Shown: positions 50,916 through 59,060 of the stretch, piece by piece
Layout: every line of letters starts with the position of its first letter
Position numbering within the stretch: position 1 is the stretch's first letter
Assembly: GCF_019679435.2 (NCBI RefSeq)
Contig: NZ_CP139781.1
Span: 5,142,001-5,206,000 of the forward strand
Length of the DNA stretch: 64,000 nucleotides
DNA from: Actomonas aquatica
GTDB taxonomy: Bacteria; Verrucomicrobiota; Verrucomicrobiia; Opitutales; Opitutaceae
Direction: 5' to 3'
Made by a program: the position numbers and the translations under genes
Notes under the pieces: generated by a model
Database searches by the model: none
Told to the model about the DNA's origin: nothing
What the model saw: only the letters and a program-made list of their open reading frames with translations

Positions 50916-52418
50916 ATGTTAAACCTACCCATCCTGCTCGGCATCGCTGCCGGCATCGTCTTCTTCGTTGGCTTTCTGGTGACCGCGGCCTCGCGCTACA
51001 AGCGCTGCCCGTCGGACCGCCTGCTGGTGGTTTATGGTAAGATCGCCGGCGGCAAATCCGCCAACTGTTACCATGGTGGTGCGGCCTTTGTGTGGCCGGT
51101 CATTCAAGGCTACCAATACCTCGACCTCACCCCGATGCCGATCGACATCCGGTTGGAAGGAGCGCTCTCGAAACAGAACATCCGCGTCAACACGCCGTCC
51201 ACGTTCACGGTCGGTATTTCGACCGAACCGGGCGTGATGGAGAACGCCGCCGAGCGTCTGTTGGGGCTGGGTCTCGCGGAAATCAAGGAACTGGCGAAGG
51301 ACATCATCTTCGGCCAGATGCGCGTGGTCATCGCCACGATGGACATCGAGGAAATCAACGCCGACCGCGACAAGTTGATCGCCAACATTTCCATGGGCGT
51401 GGAGGTCGAACTCAAGAAGGTCGGTCTGCGTCTCATCAACGTGAACGTGCAGGACATCACCGATGCTTCGGGCTACATCGATGCGCTCGGTCAGGAGGCC
51501 GCTTCGAAGGCCATCGCCGAAGCCAAGGTGAAGGTGGCGCAAGCCCATCGCGACGGTGACATCGGTGCGGCTGAAGCGCAGCGCGACCAGCGTGTGCGCG
51601 TGGCCGAAGCCGATGCCGTGGCAACCGAGGGTGAAAACGCTGCCAAAGTGACGGTGGCCAATTCCCACGCTAGTCGTCGCGTGAAGGAAGCAGAAGCCGA
51701 ACGGATGGCGGTCACGTCGGAAAAGGTGGCGCAGGCCACCGCCCTGAAGGATTCCTACGTCGCCGAAGAGGCGGCGGAAAAGCAGCGCGCGATCAAAGAA
51801 AAGGCCACTCAGGAAGCCAACGTGATCGTGCCGGCCGAGGTCGATCGCGACAAAGCGATCGTCGACGCCGAAGCGAGAGCCGAGGCGGTGCGCCGCATTC
51901 AAAAGGGTGAGGCCGATGCGGTGCGTCTGCAGAAGCAGGCGGAGGCCGATGGTCTCAAGGCCGTGAAGCAGGCCGAAGCCGATGGTCTGCGCTTCCGCCT
52001 CACCGCGGAAGCGGATGGTCAGCGTTTGAAGATGCTGGCCGAGGCCGAAGGCGTGGAGGCCTTGCTCAAGAACAAGGCCAAGGGTTTTGCCGAACTCGTC
52101 TCGTCCTTCAGCAGCGAGGAGCAGGCTCAGCTCATGCTCGTCATCGAGCAACTGCCGCGGCTCGTCGAGGAGCAGGTCAAGGCGATCCAGAATCTCAAGA
52201 TCGACAAGGTCACGGTCTGGGACAGCGGCAAGGGCGCCGACGGCAAGAGCAGCACGACCAACTTCCTGTCCGGCCTGGTGGGCGCGTTGCCGCCGCTGCA
52301 CGAAATCACCCGCAACGTCGGTGTCGAGCTGCCGGAGTATCTCGGCAAGCTGGGCAGCCAGCCCGCGCCCAAGGCCGCGGCCAAGCCGGCGGATGCGGCC
52401 GACGAATCCAGTTCCTGA
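50916..52418 (+). CDS. floT: Flotillin
   Basis: The 500-residue protein has an N-terminal membrane helix (LPILLGIAAGIVFFVGFLVT), an SPFH domain (~30-210: RYKRCPSDRLLVVYGKI, FVWPVIQGYQYLDLTPMPID, LGLAEIKELAKDIIFGQMR, GVEVELKKVGLRLINVNVQD) and a long coiled-coil rich in Ala-Glu (EAAEKQRAIKEKATQEANVI; QAEADGLKAVKQAEADGLRF). This is the FloT/YuaG form that organises membrane microdomains. It is 19 bp after the NfeD-like gene, an arrangement known for YuaF-YuaG. The ATG at 50916 is supported by the membrane helix start. Confidence 0.95.
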   Translation: MLNLPILLGIAAGIVFFVGFLVTAASRYKRCPSDRLLVVYGKIAGGKSANCYHGGAAFVWPVIQGYQYLDLTPMPIDIRLEGALSKQNIRVNTPSTFTVGISTEPGVMENAAERLLGLGLAEIKELAKDIIFGQMRVVIATMDIEEINADRDKLIANISMGVEVELKKVGLRLINVNVQDITDASGYIDALGQEAASKAIAEAKVKVAQAHRDGDIGAAEAQRDQRVRVAEADAVATEGENAAKVTVANSHASRRVKEAEAERMAVTSEKVAQATALKDSYVAEEAAEKQRAIKEKATQEANVIVPAEVDRDKAIVDAEARAEAVRRIQKGEADAVRLQKQAEADGLKAVKQAEADGLRFRLTAEADGQRLKMLAEAEGVEALLKNKAKGFAELVSSFSSEEQAQLMLVIEQLPRLVEEQVKAIQNLKIDKVTVWDSGKGADGKSSTTNFLSGLVGALPPLHEITRNVGVELPEYLGKLGSQPAPKAAAKPADAADESSS

Positions 52419-52437
52419 ATACAGGAATTTGACCACG

Positions 52438-52470
52438 AAAAAGCGGCACCGAAATCGGTGCCGCTTTTTT
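52438..52470 (+). terminator. Bidirectional intrinsic terminator after floT
   Basis: The 12-bp stem aagcggcaccga / tcggtgccgctt has A-runs on one side and T-runs on the other, so it can stop both floT (+) and the convergent OppA-like gene (-). It lies about 20 bp after the floT stop. Confidence 0.9.
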
Positions 52471-52506
52471 AGTGCGAATGGCAGGAGGGGGCGTCGGCCG
52501 ACTGGT

Positions 52507-54141
52507 TTACTGCGACGCCTCGAGGTAGACCCGGTTGAGCGGGTGAATGTCGAGGAGGTTGCCCTCGAAACCCTTGAGCTCGGGACGCTGCAGCTGGTTG
52601 TTGGTGTAGTAGTAGAGCGGCACGATGGGGGAGTCCTCCATGAGGATGGCCTCGGCCTGGCGGTAGAGCTCGAAGCGAGCGGCCTTGTCGATGGTGGAGC
52701 GGGAGCGTTCGATGAGTTCGTCGTAGGCGGCGTTGCTCCAGTTGGTCTGGTTGTTGCCGTTCTCGCTCGTCATGAGATCGAGGAAGGTGGAGGCGTCGAG
52801 GTAGTCACCGACCCAGGCGTAGCGGGCGATGTCGTAGTTCTTCTCGCGCATGGTGTCGTTCCAGACCTTGGCCTCCTGGTTGTAGAGGCCGATGTCGATA
52901 CCGAGCTCCTTGCGCCACATCTGCTGCAGGGCTTCGGCGAGCGCGCGGTGACCGTCGCTGGTGTTGTAGAGCAGCTCCATCTTGGGGAATCCCTCGCCGC
53001 CGGGGAAACCGGCTTCGGCGAGCAAGGCGCGGGCGGCTTCCGGATCATAGTTGATGACCTTGGGCGGCGTGTAGCCAGCGGTGTCGGGCGGGGTGAGCGA
53101 GAAGGCGGGCATCTGGCCGCCGCGCGCGACCGCGTCGATGATCTGCTGGCGGTTCACCGTCATCGAAAGCGCGCGGCGCACGCGCGGATCGTTGAGCGGG
53201 GGACGGTCGACGTTGAGGCGGTAGAAATAGGTCGCGAGCTGCGGGTATTGCTTCAGGAGGTGGCTCCGCTCCGGGTCGTTTTTGTAGACGGCGATCTTGG
53301 CCTGCGGGATGGTGACGGTGGCGTGCAGCTGACCGGAGCGGAAGGCGGCCTCCTCGGTGGCGGAGTTCTCGATGGGGTAGAAGTTCACCTGGTTGAGGAT
53401 GACGTTGGCGTTGTCCCAATAGAGCTCGTTGCGGCTGAGGGTGATGATCTGGTTCGGTATCCATTCCGTCAGGACAAAGGGACCGTTGCCGACCAGATTG
53501 CCCGGGCGGGTCCAGCGGGTGCCGCGCTGGGCGAAGTCGCCGTGGGCGAGGATGGTGTCACGATGAATTGGATACCAGACGGCGTGGGCGACCATGCCGG
53601 GCAGGTAGGGCACCGGGTAGTCGAGCGAGAGTTGCAGGGTGTGATCGTCGAGGGCTTTCACGCCGACCTCGCTGAAGTCGTCGACCTCGCCACTGAGGTA
53701 GTCGCGAGCGTTCTTGAGACAGAAGAGCATGGCGGCGTATTCCGAACCGAGCGCGGGGGAGAGCACGCGCTGGTAGGACCAGACGAAGTCGTGCGCGGTG
53801 ACCGGATCGCCGTTGGACCACTTGGCTTCGGGGCGCAGGTGGAAGGTCCAGGTCTTGGCGTCGGCGGAGGACTCCCAATGGGTGGCGACGCCGGGCACGG
53901 GTTCGGCCGTGCTGGGATTATAGCTGGTGAGCCCTTCGAAGAGGCCGATCACGATCTGGAAGTCCTGCAGGCTACTGATGATCTGCGGATCGAGGTCGGT
54001 GGGCTCGGAAAGGTTGCCGAGGTGGAAGATCTGCTCGCGGTTGCCGATATCGACGGGGGTCTCGCGTTTGCCGCAGCCGGCCAGGAGGAGAGCACCGGTG
54101 AGCGCGACAGCACCGAGAAGAAGGGAGGAACGAATTCGCAT
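52507..54141 (-). CDS. OppA-like peptide-binding lipoprotein
   Basis: The 544-residue protein has a lipoprotein signal (ALTGALLLAGC, Cys near residue 22) and the SBP_bac_5 fold: LDPQIISSLQDFQIVIGLFE, LTSYNPSTAEPVPGVATHWE, TWTFHLRPEAKWSNGDPVTA, DFVWSYQRVLSPALGSEYAA, LVGNGPFVLTEWIPNQIITL and VDRPPLNDPRVRRALSMTVN. Such proteins capture peptides for ABC import. No permease or ATPase gene is adjacent, so the cognate importer is elsewhere. The ATG at 54139-54141 starts the signal peptide; a longer frame adds 11 residues without support. Confidence 0.94.
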   Translation of the reverse strand: MRIRSSLLLGAVALTGALLLAGCGKRETPVDIGNREQIFHLGNLSEPTDLDPQIISSLQDFQIVIGLFEGLTSYNPSTAEPVPGVATHWESSADAKTWTFHLRPEAKWSNGDPVTAHDFVWSYQRVLSPALGSEYAAMLFCLKNARDYLSGEVDDFSEVGVKALDDHTLQLSLDYPVPYLPGMVAHAVWYPIHRDTILAHGDFAQRGTRWTRPGNLVGNGPFVLTEWIPNQIITLSRNELYWDNANVILNQVNFYPIENSATEEAAFRSGQLHATVTIPQAKIAVYKNDPERSHLLKQYPQLATYFYRLNVDRPPLNDPRVRRALSMTVNRQQIIDAVARGGQMPAFSLTPPDTAGYTPPKVINYDPEAARALLAEAGFPGGEGFPKMELLYNTSDGHRALAEALQQMWRKELGIDIGLYNQEAKVWNDTMREKNYDIARYAWVGDYLDASTFLDLMTSENGNNQTNWSNAAYDELIERSRSTIDKAARFELYRQAEAILMEDSPIVPLYYYTNNQLQRPELKGFEGNLLDIHPLNRVYLEASQ

Positions 54142-54177
54142 GGGCCAAGGGAAGCGACCCGGCCGAGCGCGCAAAGC

Positions 54178-54222
54178 AAAAACGCCGCCGCCTCACGCCG
54201 ATGTGGTGGAGAGCGGCGGCGG
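54178..54222 (-). terminator. Intrinsic terminator between coiled-coil and OppA-like genes
   Basis: Arms ccgccgcc (54185-54192) and ggcggcgg (54215-54222) pair with a 22-nt loop; on the minus strand CGTTTTTGC follows. It ends the transcript of the gene at 54254-55075 before the OppA-like gene. Confidence 0.7.
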
Positions 54223-54253
54223 GGAAAAGGCGGGGGCGGGGATGGGATGGACG

Positions 54254-55075
54254 TCAGTCGACGCTGCCGGGCGCCTTGGCCTGCAGTTCCTCGAGGCGGG
54301 TCTGGAATTCGGCGAGGCGGCCGAGGAGTTCCTCCTCCTTTTTCGCCCGTTCGCGGCTGTTCACGATGCTGAGTTGGGAGGCGTCTTTGATGACGCCGGC
54401 GGGCAGGGTGAGGATGCGGGTGAGGATGCCCTTGTCCTCGAAGGACGAAAGATAGAGGGCGGCCAATTCCTGGGAGAGACCGAGTGAATCGCGGGCGATG
54501 GCCTGGGACTCGGCGAGGTTGTTGTTCAGGGTCTGGTTCTTGGCCAACTCACTGGTGAGCACGACGGAAAGTTGGTTGGAAATCTCTTCCGAAATGCGTT
54601 CGAGGATAACCCGGTTGGCGGCCTGATCGTCGGAGAGCTGGGCGAGGAGCGGGCGAATCCGATCGGTGAGGCGGTCGGAGACACGTTCGATCTGGGCGTC
54701 CTCCTGCTGGGCGGCTTCGGCGGCGGATTGGGGGAGTTGACCGTAGGGCTGGATGCGGTCGGCAACGGCGGCAGCGATCTGGTCGACTCGGGTCTGTTGC
54801 GCGGAGGCGAATTCCTCGTCGCTGAGCAAGAGGTCGGACTGGCGGCTCTTGATCGCGTCGCGGAGGAAGGTGTTCATCTCGTCGATCTGCTGCCGGGTTT
54901 CGGCGGCGGCGGCTTGGAGTTGAGCTTGGGTTTGCTCGCGCAGAGCGACGAGTTCGGCGTCCTGTTGCGCGCTCATTTGTCGCACGGTTTCGGTGTGCAA
55001 CCAGTAGGCCAGTCCCCCGATGAGCAAGATGGTCAGGACGATGGCGGGGAGCTGTTCCTTGAGTTTGGACCACAT
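54254..55075 (-). CDS. Membrane-anchored coiled-coil protein of unknown function
   Basis: The 273-residue protein has one N-terminal membrane helix (LPAIVLTILLIGGLAYWLH, residues ~9-27) and an almost entirely helical remainder with long heptad stretches (AELVALREQTQAQLQAAAAE, NSRERAKKEEELLGRLAEFQ). It may be a structural or docking protein at the inner membrane with its bulk in the periplasm. No family is recognised. It is separated from the OppA-like gene by a terminator, so it is likely transcribed on its own. Confidence 0.75.
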   Translation of the reverse strand: MWSKLKEQLPAIVLTILLIGGLAYWLHTETVRQMSAQQDAELVALREQTQAQLQAAAAETRQQIDEMNTFLRDAIKSRQSDLLLSDEEFASAQQTRVDQIAAAVADRIQPYGQLPQSAAEAAQQEDAQIERVSDRLTDRIRPLLAQLSDDQAANRVILERISEEISNQLSVVLTSELAKNQTLNNNLAESQAIARDSLGLSQELAALYLSSFEDKGILTRILTLPAGVIKDASQLSIVNSRERAKKEEELLGRLAEFQTRLEELQAKAPGSVD

Positions 55076-55176
55076 GGTGCGGTCAGGCTAGGCGCGGGCG
55101 GGCGCACATTGCAATGATGGCGCGTGACGGGTTTGCGTTTGAAAACGCGGCGATGGCTGGCGATGGCTGTCGGCGC

Positions 55177-55488
55177 ATGAGTTTAAACCGCAGCGAGCAG
55201 ATGGTAAGTGACTACGTGGAGGAGAATCCGGAGGAGCGTCGCTTTTGGGTGGATAAGGTGAAGGCGACGGCTGCGGCGGAGCCCGATGAACATGTGGCGG
55301 CGGCTCGATTGGCGGAGGAATTGTGGCGCTATTTTGAAGAGCGGGCCGCGGTGGTTTCGCCGTTCCGGGACCTGAAAGACCGCTTCGGGTTGGGCCCCTC
55401 GAGTATGCGCAACCTGGCCGAGTATTGGCTGCGCCTGTGGGTGGAGCCGCGACCCAAGAAGCGGTCGAACCGCCAGCCTTACGCCTGA
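55177..55488 (+). CDS. Small conserved-looking protein of unknown function
   Basis: The 103-residue protein (ATG at 55177) is acidic at its start (SLNRSEQMVSDYVEENPEER) and basic at its end (RLWVEPRPKKRSNRQPYA). The middle is helical with a Trp/Tyr-rich segment (LAEELWRYFEERAAVVSPF). No nucleic-acid motif is certain, but the charge pattern would suit a small DNA- or RNA-associated protein. It is divergent from the coiled-coil gene. A longer frame starting upstream has no support and a less typical composition. Confidence 0.6.
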   Translation: MSLNRSEQMVSDYVEENPEERRFWVDKVKATAAAEPDEHVAAARLAEELWRYFEERAAVVSPFRDLKDRFGLGPSSMRNLAEYWLRLWVEPRPKKRSNRQPYA

Positions 55489-55596
55489 GAGGGAAGAGGT
55501 TTTTCTTAAAGTCGCTCGGCGGCTGGGCCGAAGAGGGGAGGTATGGTTTCAACCGTTCCTGCTGCGAGGCAGGAGCTGGGTTCAAAAGAAATCCAA

Positions 55597-55633
55597 GGGG
55601 CGGACTGCACTGGGGTAGGCGGTCCGCCCCACC
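55597..55633. repeat. Palindrome of the GTRGGGYCGGRC family, copy C
   Basis: Arms ggggcggac (55597-55605) and gtccgcccc (55622-55630) are a 9-bp perfect inverted pair with a 16-bp loop. On the minus strand it reads gtggggcggaccgcc, the family pattern. It is in the promoter region of the PIN-PhoH gene, 121 bp before the start codon. Confidence 0.7.
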
Positions 55634-55750
55634 CTTTTGGGGGAGAGGGAGTTACGAAAGTCGCGGGGCTGTAACAGCAAAAATAATACGCCTCAGAACC
55701 ATTCCCCGTTTACATCTCGGGATGAGTTGTTCACAGGTTATTCCCAATAA

Positions 55751-57268
55751 ATGGCGACTCCGAGCAGTAAGACTGTCTCAGCTCCATCCAGAACGAAAAA
55801 ACCTCGGGTAACCCCCAAGACCTTCGTTCTCGACACCAACGTCCTCCTACACGACCCCCAGTCGATTTTTAAGTTTGAGGACAACAACCTCGCCATCCCG
55901 GTAGAGGTTCTGGAGGAGCTCGATCGAATAAAAACCGAACAGTCGACCGAGCGCGGTCGCAACGCCCGCAGGGTGCATAGGCTCCTGCAGGAATTGTTGC
56001 CCGACAAAAGGTCGATGGAAGAAGGCGTCACGCTGGATACCGGCGGCACGCTCTCGGTGGTGATCAATCGTTACCACGAGACCGGCGACTACTCCTCCCC
56101 GGCGATGCAGCGCCTCAAGGCCGTGCTGCAGGACCCGCACAAAAAGGACAACCGCATCATCGCGTGTGCCCTCTTTGTGCAGGAAAAATACACGCCTCCC
56201 ACCATCCTCGTCACCAAGGACGTGAATGTGCAGCTGAAGGCGCGTGCGGTCGGTCTCGAGTCGCAGGACTACCTCAACGACAAGGTGCCGGAGATCGATG
56301 ACGAGGAGATGAGCTACCGCGAGGTGCCCGTCACCATTTACGAACTCCAACGCTTTTGCTCCGAAGGGCACCTCGACGTCGGCGAGACGATGGAGAGTCA
56401 GCCGCCGTTGGAGATCAACGAATACGTCCTGCTGCGCTCCGATGAGGACAAGACCATGCCGGCCCGCCACATCGGCAAAGGCCAGGTGCGGCGCCTGCGC
56501 ATTCCTGAGTTTGTCAAAGCCCCCGGCGGCATCCCGATTCGGGCCCGCAATCTGGAGCAGCAGTTCTTCATGGACGCGCTGATGGACGACTCGATTTCGT
56601 TGATCACCTGCTTCGGAAAGGCGGGCACGGGCAAAACGCTCATCTCCACCGCCTGCGCGATCACGCAGACTTTGGACGATCACGGTCGCTACGACGGCGT
56701 GTCGATTTCGCGCCCGGTGATTTCGTTGGGCAAAGACATTGGTTTCCTCCCCGGTTCGTTGGAGGAGAAGATGAAGCCGTGGCTGCAACCCTACTACGAT
56801 GCGCTCGAGGTGTTGATGCCATCGAAGCCGCCGAAGGACCCGCAGTTTGCAGCCAAGAAAGTGGCGAAGAAAAAGGTGCGCAAATTGCCCGAGGCCCCCA
56901 TGGAAGCGGGCACTGGCATCGCCGCGCCGATGAAGCCCTACGAGAAGCTGATCAACAGCGGCGTCGTCGAGATCGAGGCACTGTGCTTCATCCGCGGCCG
57001 CTCGATCGCCCGTCGTTTCTTCATCCTCGACGAAGCCCAACAGCTCACGCCGCACGAAGTGAAGACGGTGATCACCCGCATCTCGGAAGGCTCCAAAATT
57101 GTGCTCATTGGCGATCCGGCGCAGATCGACAATCCCTACGTCGATTCGCGCAGCAACGGTCTCGTCTACTGCCACAATCGCATGAAGGGCCACTCCATCT
57201 CGGCGCACGTGAAGCTATCGAAAGGCGAGCGCTCCAAGCTGGCCGAACTCGCGGCGGACCTGCTCTGA
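55751..57268 (+). CDS. PIN-PhoH fusion protein (PhoH2)
   Basis: The 505-residue protein joins an N-terminal PIN RNase domain (~22-170: FVLDTNVLLHDP with D28, VEVLEELDRIK, DNRIIACALF, LVTKDVNVQLKA) to a PhoH ATPase domain (~255-500: Walker A GKAGTGKT 289-296, Walker B FFILDEAQQLTP, then IVLIGDPAQID). PhoH2 proteins unwind and cut RNA. A basic insert (KKVAKKKVRKLPEAP) between motifs in the ATPase domain is longer than in close relatives I know. There is no toxin-antitoxin partner adjacent. The ATG at 55751 is well placed. Confidence 0.95.
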   Translation: MATPSSKTVSAPSRTKKPRVTPKTFVLDTNVLLHDPQSIFKFEDNNLAIPVEVLEELDRIKTEQSTERGRNARRVHRLLQELLPDKRSMEEGVTLDTGGTLSVVINRYHETGDYSSPAMQRLKAVLQDPHKKDNRIIACALFVQEKYTPPTILVTKDVNVQLKARAVGLESQDYLNDKVPEIDDEEMSYREVPVTIYELQRFCSEGHLDVGETMESQPPLEINEYVLLRSDEDKTMPARHIGKGQVRRLRIPEFVKAPGGIPIRARNLEQQFFMDALMDDSISLITCFGKAGTGKTLISTACAITQTLDDHGRYDGVSISRPVISLGKDIGFLPGSLEEKMKPWLQPYYDALEVLMPSKPPKDPQFAAKKVAKKKVRKLPEAPMEAGTGIAAPMKPYEKLINSGVVEIEALCFIRGRSIARRFFILDEAQQLTPHEVKTVITRISEGSKIVLIGDPAQIDNPYVDSRSNGLVYCHNRMKGHSISAHVKLSKGERSKLAELAADLL

Positions 57269-57277
57269 ACCTTGTCT

Positions 57278-57301
57278 CCGGCGCACCGATGAGTGCGCCG
57301 G
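57278..57301 (+). terminator. Hairpin after the PIN-PhoH gene
   Basis: Arms ccggcgcac and gtgcgccgg pair over 9 bp with a 6-nt loop, 9 bp after the stop codon. There is no T-run after it, so it may act as a message-stabilising hairpin or a Rho-assisted terminator. Confidence 0.5.
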
Positions 57302-57375
57302 TCGGGTGCCAGCGCCTCGCAGGGTGCAAGGGATTGGCAATTGTCTTCACGGAAGCTCGGGTGCTTAGTCGACGC

Positions 57376-57921
57376 ATGCTTTCGTTGCGTGGTGTCCTTG
57401 CATTGATCGGTGCCGTCTGCGGCAGTGCCGTAGTCGTGGTGGCGGATCCGCTCGATTTGGATTACCCGCCACCAAAGGTCGGCACCGCGTTGGCGAAAGC
57501 CGCTGATCCGGCGACGCGGGCGAAAGCGGAGGCGATGCTGAACGATCCCGCCTATCGCGCTGCGCACCGCAACGCGTGGGCTCGCATGGTTTTGACGATT
57601 TCGCCCGACGAGATTGCGAGCGAATCCACGTTGCTCAGTGACTTCAGAGTCTCCGACGCGGGTAGTCATCCCCATCACGGTGGCCATTTTTCCGTAGCGG
57701 TGGCAGGGATGGAAGCCGGGCATCGCGTTGCGGAGAACTTACGCTACCGTCTGCAGCGGGTGTCACTGGAGGAGCGGGCGCGATGGGTCGACGAACTGGT
57801 CGCGTTGCAGCAATCGCTGCGGGCGGAGGAACGAGCGCCGCTGCCGTATTGTCCGCAGCATCGCTACGCGTCGAAGGCAGATCGGAAAGAAGCGCAGCGC
57901 GCGGCGCGTGAGGGGCGCTAA
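57376..57921 (+). CDS. Secreted protein of unknown function
   Basis: The 181-residue protein (ATG at 57376) has a signal peptide (SLRGVLALIGAVCGSAVVVV) and a mature part that is basic and Arg/Ala/Glu-rich: NDPAYRAAHRNAWARMVLTI, LQRVSLEERARWVDELVALQ. A Cys-His pair near the C-terminus (YCPQHRY) could bind a metal but is not a known motif. Its position after PIN-PhoH, with an intervening hairpin, suggests a separate small unit. The frame extends further upstream only as a shadow of the PIN-PhoH gene. Confidence 0.65.
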   Translation: MLSLRGVLALIGAVCGSAVVVVADPLDLDYPPPKVGTALAKAADPATRAKAEAMLNDPAYRAAHRNAWARMVLTISPDEIASESTLLSDFRVSDAGSHPHHGGHFSVAVAGMEAGHRVAENLRYRLQRVSLEERARWVDELVALQQSLRAEERAPLPYCPQHRYASKADRKEAQRAAREGR

Positions 57922-57953
57922 GGGCAGGGATTCAAGAATATAAGATTGACCCC

Positions 57954-58499
57954 TTAGGCTCGGGCGATCCAGCGCGTGTTCATGCTTTTGGCGGCGGCGT
58001 CGCGCATGCCGTAGCCGACCAGCCATTCGTCGCCGGCGTAGGTGTAGCCGGTGATCTCGGGCTTCGCCACCGCGTCGTCGCGGAGACGGTGCATCATCGT
58101 CACCGAACGCACCCGGCGCACGCCTTGCATGCGTAACCAGCCGTCGACGTGCAGCAGCGTGCGGCCGCTGTCACAGATGTTGTCGACCAGCATCACTTCA
58201 CGACCGACCGGATCCAGTCCCTGCCAATCGACGAACATCTTGTCCAGCGGCGCGCCGTTTTCGGTTTTATTGTAGGCATACGCCCGGCAGAAGGCCGGTT
58301 CGACCGAGCGCTGCATTTTGAGCAGGAGCTCGGAGAAGAAAAATACGCCACCGCGCAGGACACAGATCGCGAGCAACATCTTGCCGGTGCGCGCCTCGGC
58401 GCCCTCGGCCCAGGTGTCCATTTCGGCGGCGAGCTTGGTGAGGGCGGCGTCGATGGCCTCGCCATCGTGCAGGAGTTCAAGGTGGTCAGGGAGCGGCAT
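57954..58499 (-). CDS. Hypoxanthine phosphoribosyltransferase-like protein
   Basis: The 180-residue protein has the phosphoribosyltransferase layout: the CVLRGGVFFFSELLL strand-loop (diphosphate-binding loop), the PRPP loop VMLVDNICDSGRTLLHV in place of the usual ED[IV][IV]DTGxTL, and the C-terminal block AGDEWLVGYGMRDAAAKSMN as in Hpt. The loop change to NICDSGRT is seen in variant Hpt-like enzymes; activity on hypoxanthine or guanine is likely but unproven. The ATG at 58497-58499 is chosen. It is downstream of the mini-SPFH gene with a 55-bp gap. Confidence 0.88.
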   Translation of the reverse strand: MPLPDHLELLHDGEAIDAALTKLAAEMDTWAEGAEARTGKMLLAICVLRGGVFFFSELLLKMQRSVEPAFCRAYAYNKTENGAPLDKMFVDWQGLDPVGREVMLVDNICDSGRTLLHVDGWLRMQGVRRVRSVTMMHRLRDDAVAKPEITGYTYAGDEWLVGYGMRDAAAKSMNTRWIARA

Positions 58500-58554
58500 G
58501 GTGCCGCAGACCAAAGCAGGGCGGATACCGTTTACGCGGAAAAGAATATTACGC

Positions 58555-59058
58555 TCAGGGGCCGAGGACCAGGCGGTCGACGATCACACCGTGAGGGTGG
58601 AGCCGATTGGCGAGAGCGGCGGCGAGGCGCTCCTCGCTGCTGGGTTGGTCGCTGGTGGTGCGCAGCAGCCTTTCCAGCTCCGGACGCACGAGTATGGCAG
58701 CGTAGTTGGGGCCAAGCTGTTGGTGCAGCTGCGGGAGTTTCGCAGGCTCCGGATGATAGGTAAGTTGGTAGGTTTGGAGGAGAGTGCGCCCTTCGACATC
58801 GACGACGCGGAGTCGGCCGTTCAGGATGGGCGGCGTGAGCGCATAGGAGAAGAGTCGGTCCCACGGTGGAATGATATGCCAACCCGGCCGCAACGTGGCG
58901 CCCAGGTCGGTGCCGCCAGCCAAGCGCCGATAGTGCACGGCTTCATGGTCAGCTGGCACGTGGCGAATGGTCGCCAATGCGACCGTGATGGCGAAGGCGC
59001 CGAACAGGAGAGCCGGAATCCGATTCCGCCGTCGACGATGAGTGGGTGACGCGGCCAC
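58555..59058 (-). CDS. Short SPFH/band-7-like membrane protein
   Basis: The 167-residue protein has one N-terminal membrane helix (IPALLFGAFAITVALATI) and then a prohibitin-type SPFH core: VPADHEAVHYRRLAGGTDLG, LRPGWHIIPPWDRLFSYALT. The usual SPFH domain is preserved to about residue 160 but the long C-terminal coiled-coil of prohibitins is missing, so it is a truncated or minimal member. The start is GTG at 59056-59058. It is 2 bp after the oxidoreductase stop and so co-transcribed with it, an unexpected pairing. Confidence 0.75.
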   Translation of the reverse strand: MAASPTHRRRRNRIPALLFGAFAITVALATIRHVPADHEAVHYRRLAGGTDLGATLRPGWHIIPPWDRLFSYALTPPILNGRLRVVDVEGRTLLQTYQLTYHPEPAKLPQLHQQLGPNYAAILVRPELERLLRTTSDQPSSEERLAAALANRLHPHGVIVDRLVLGP

Positions 59059-59060
59059 CC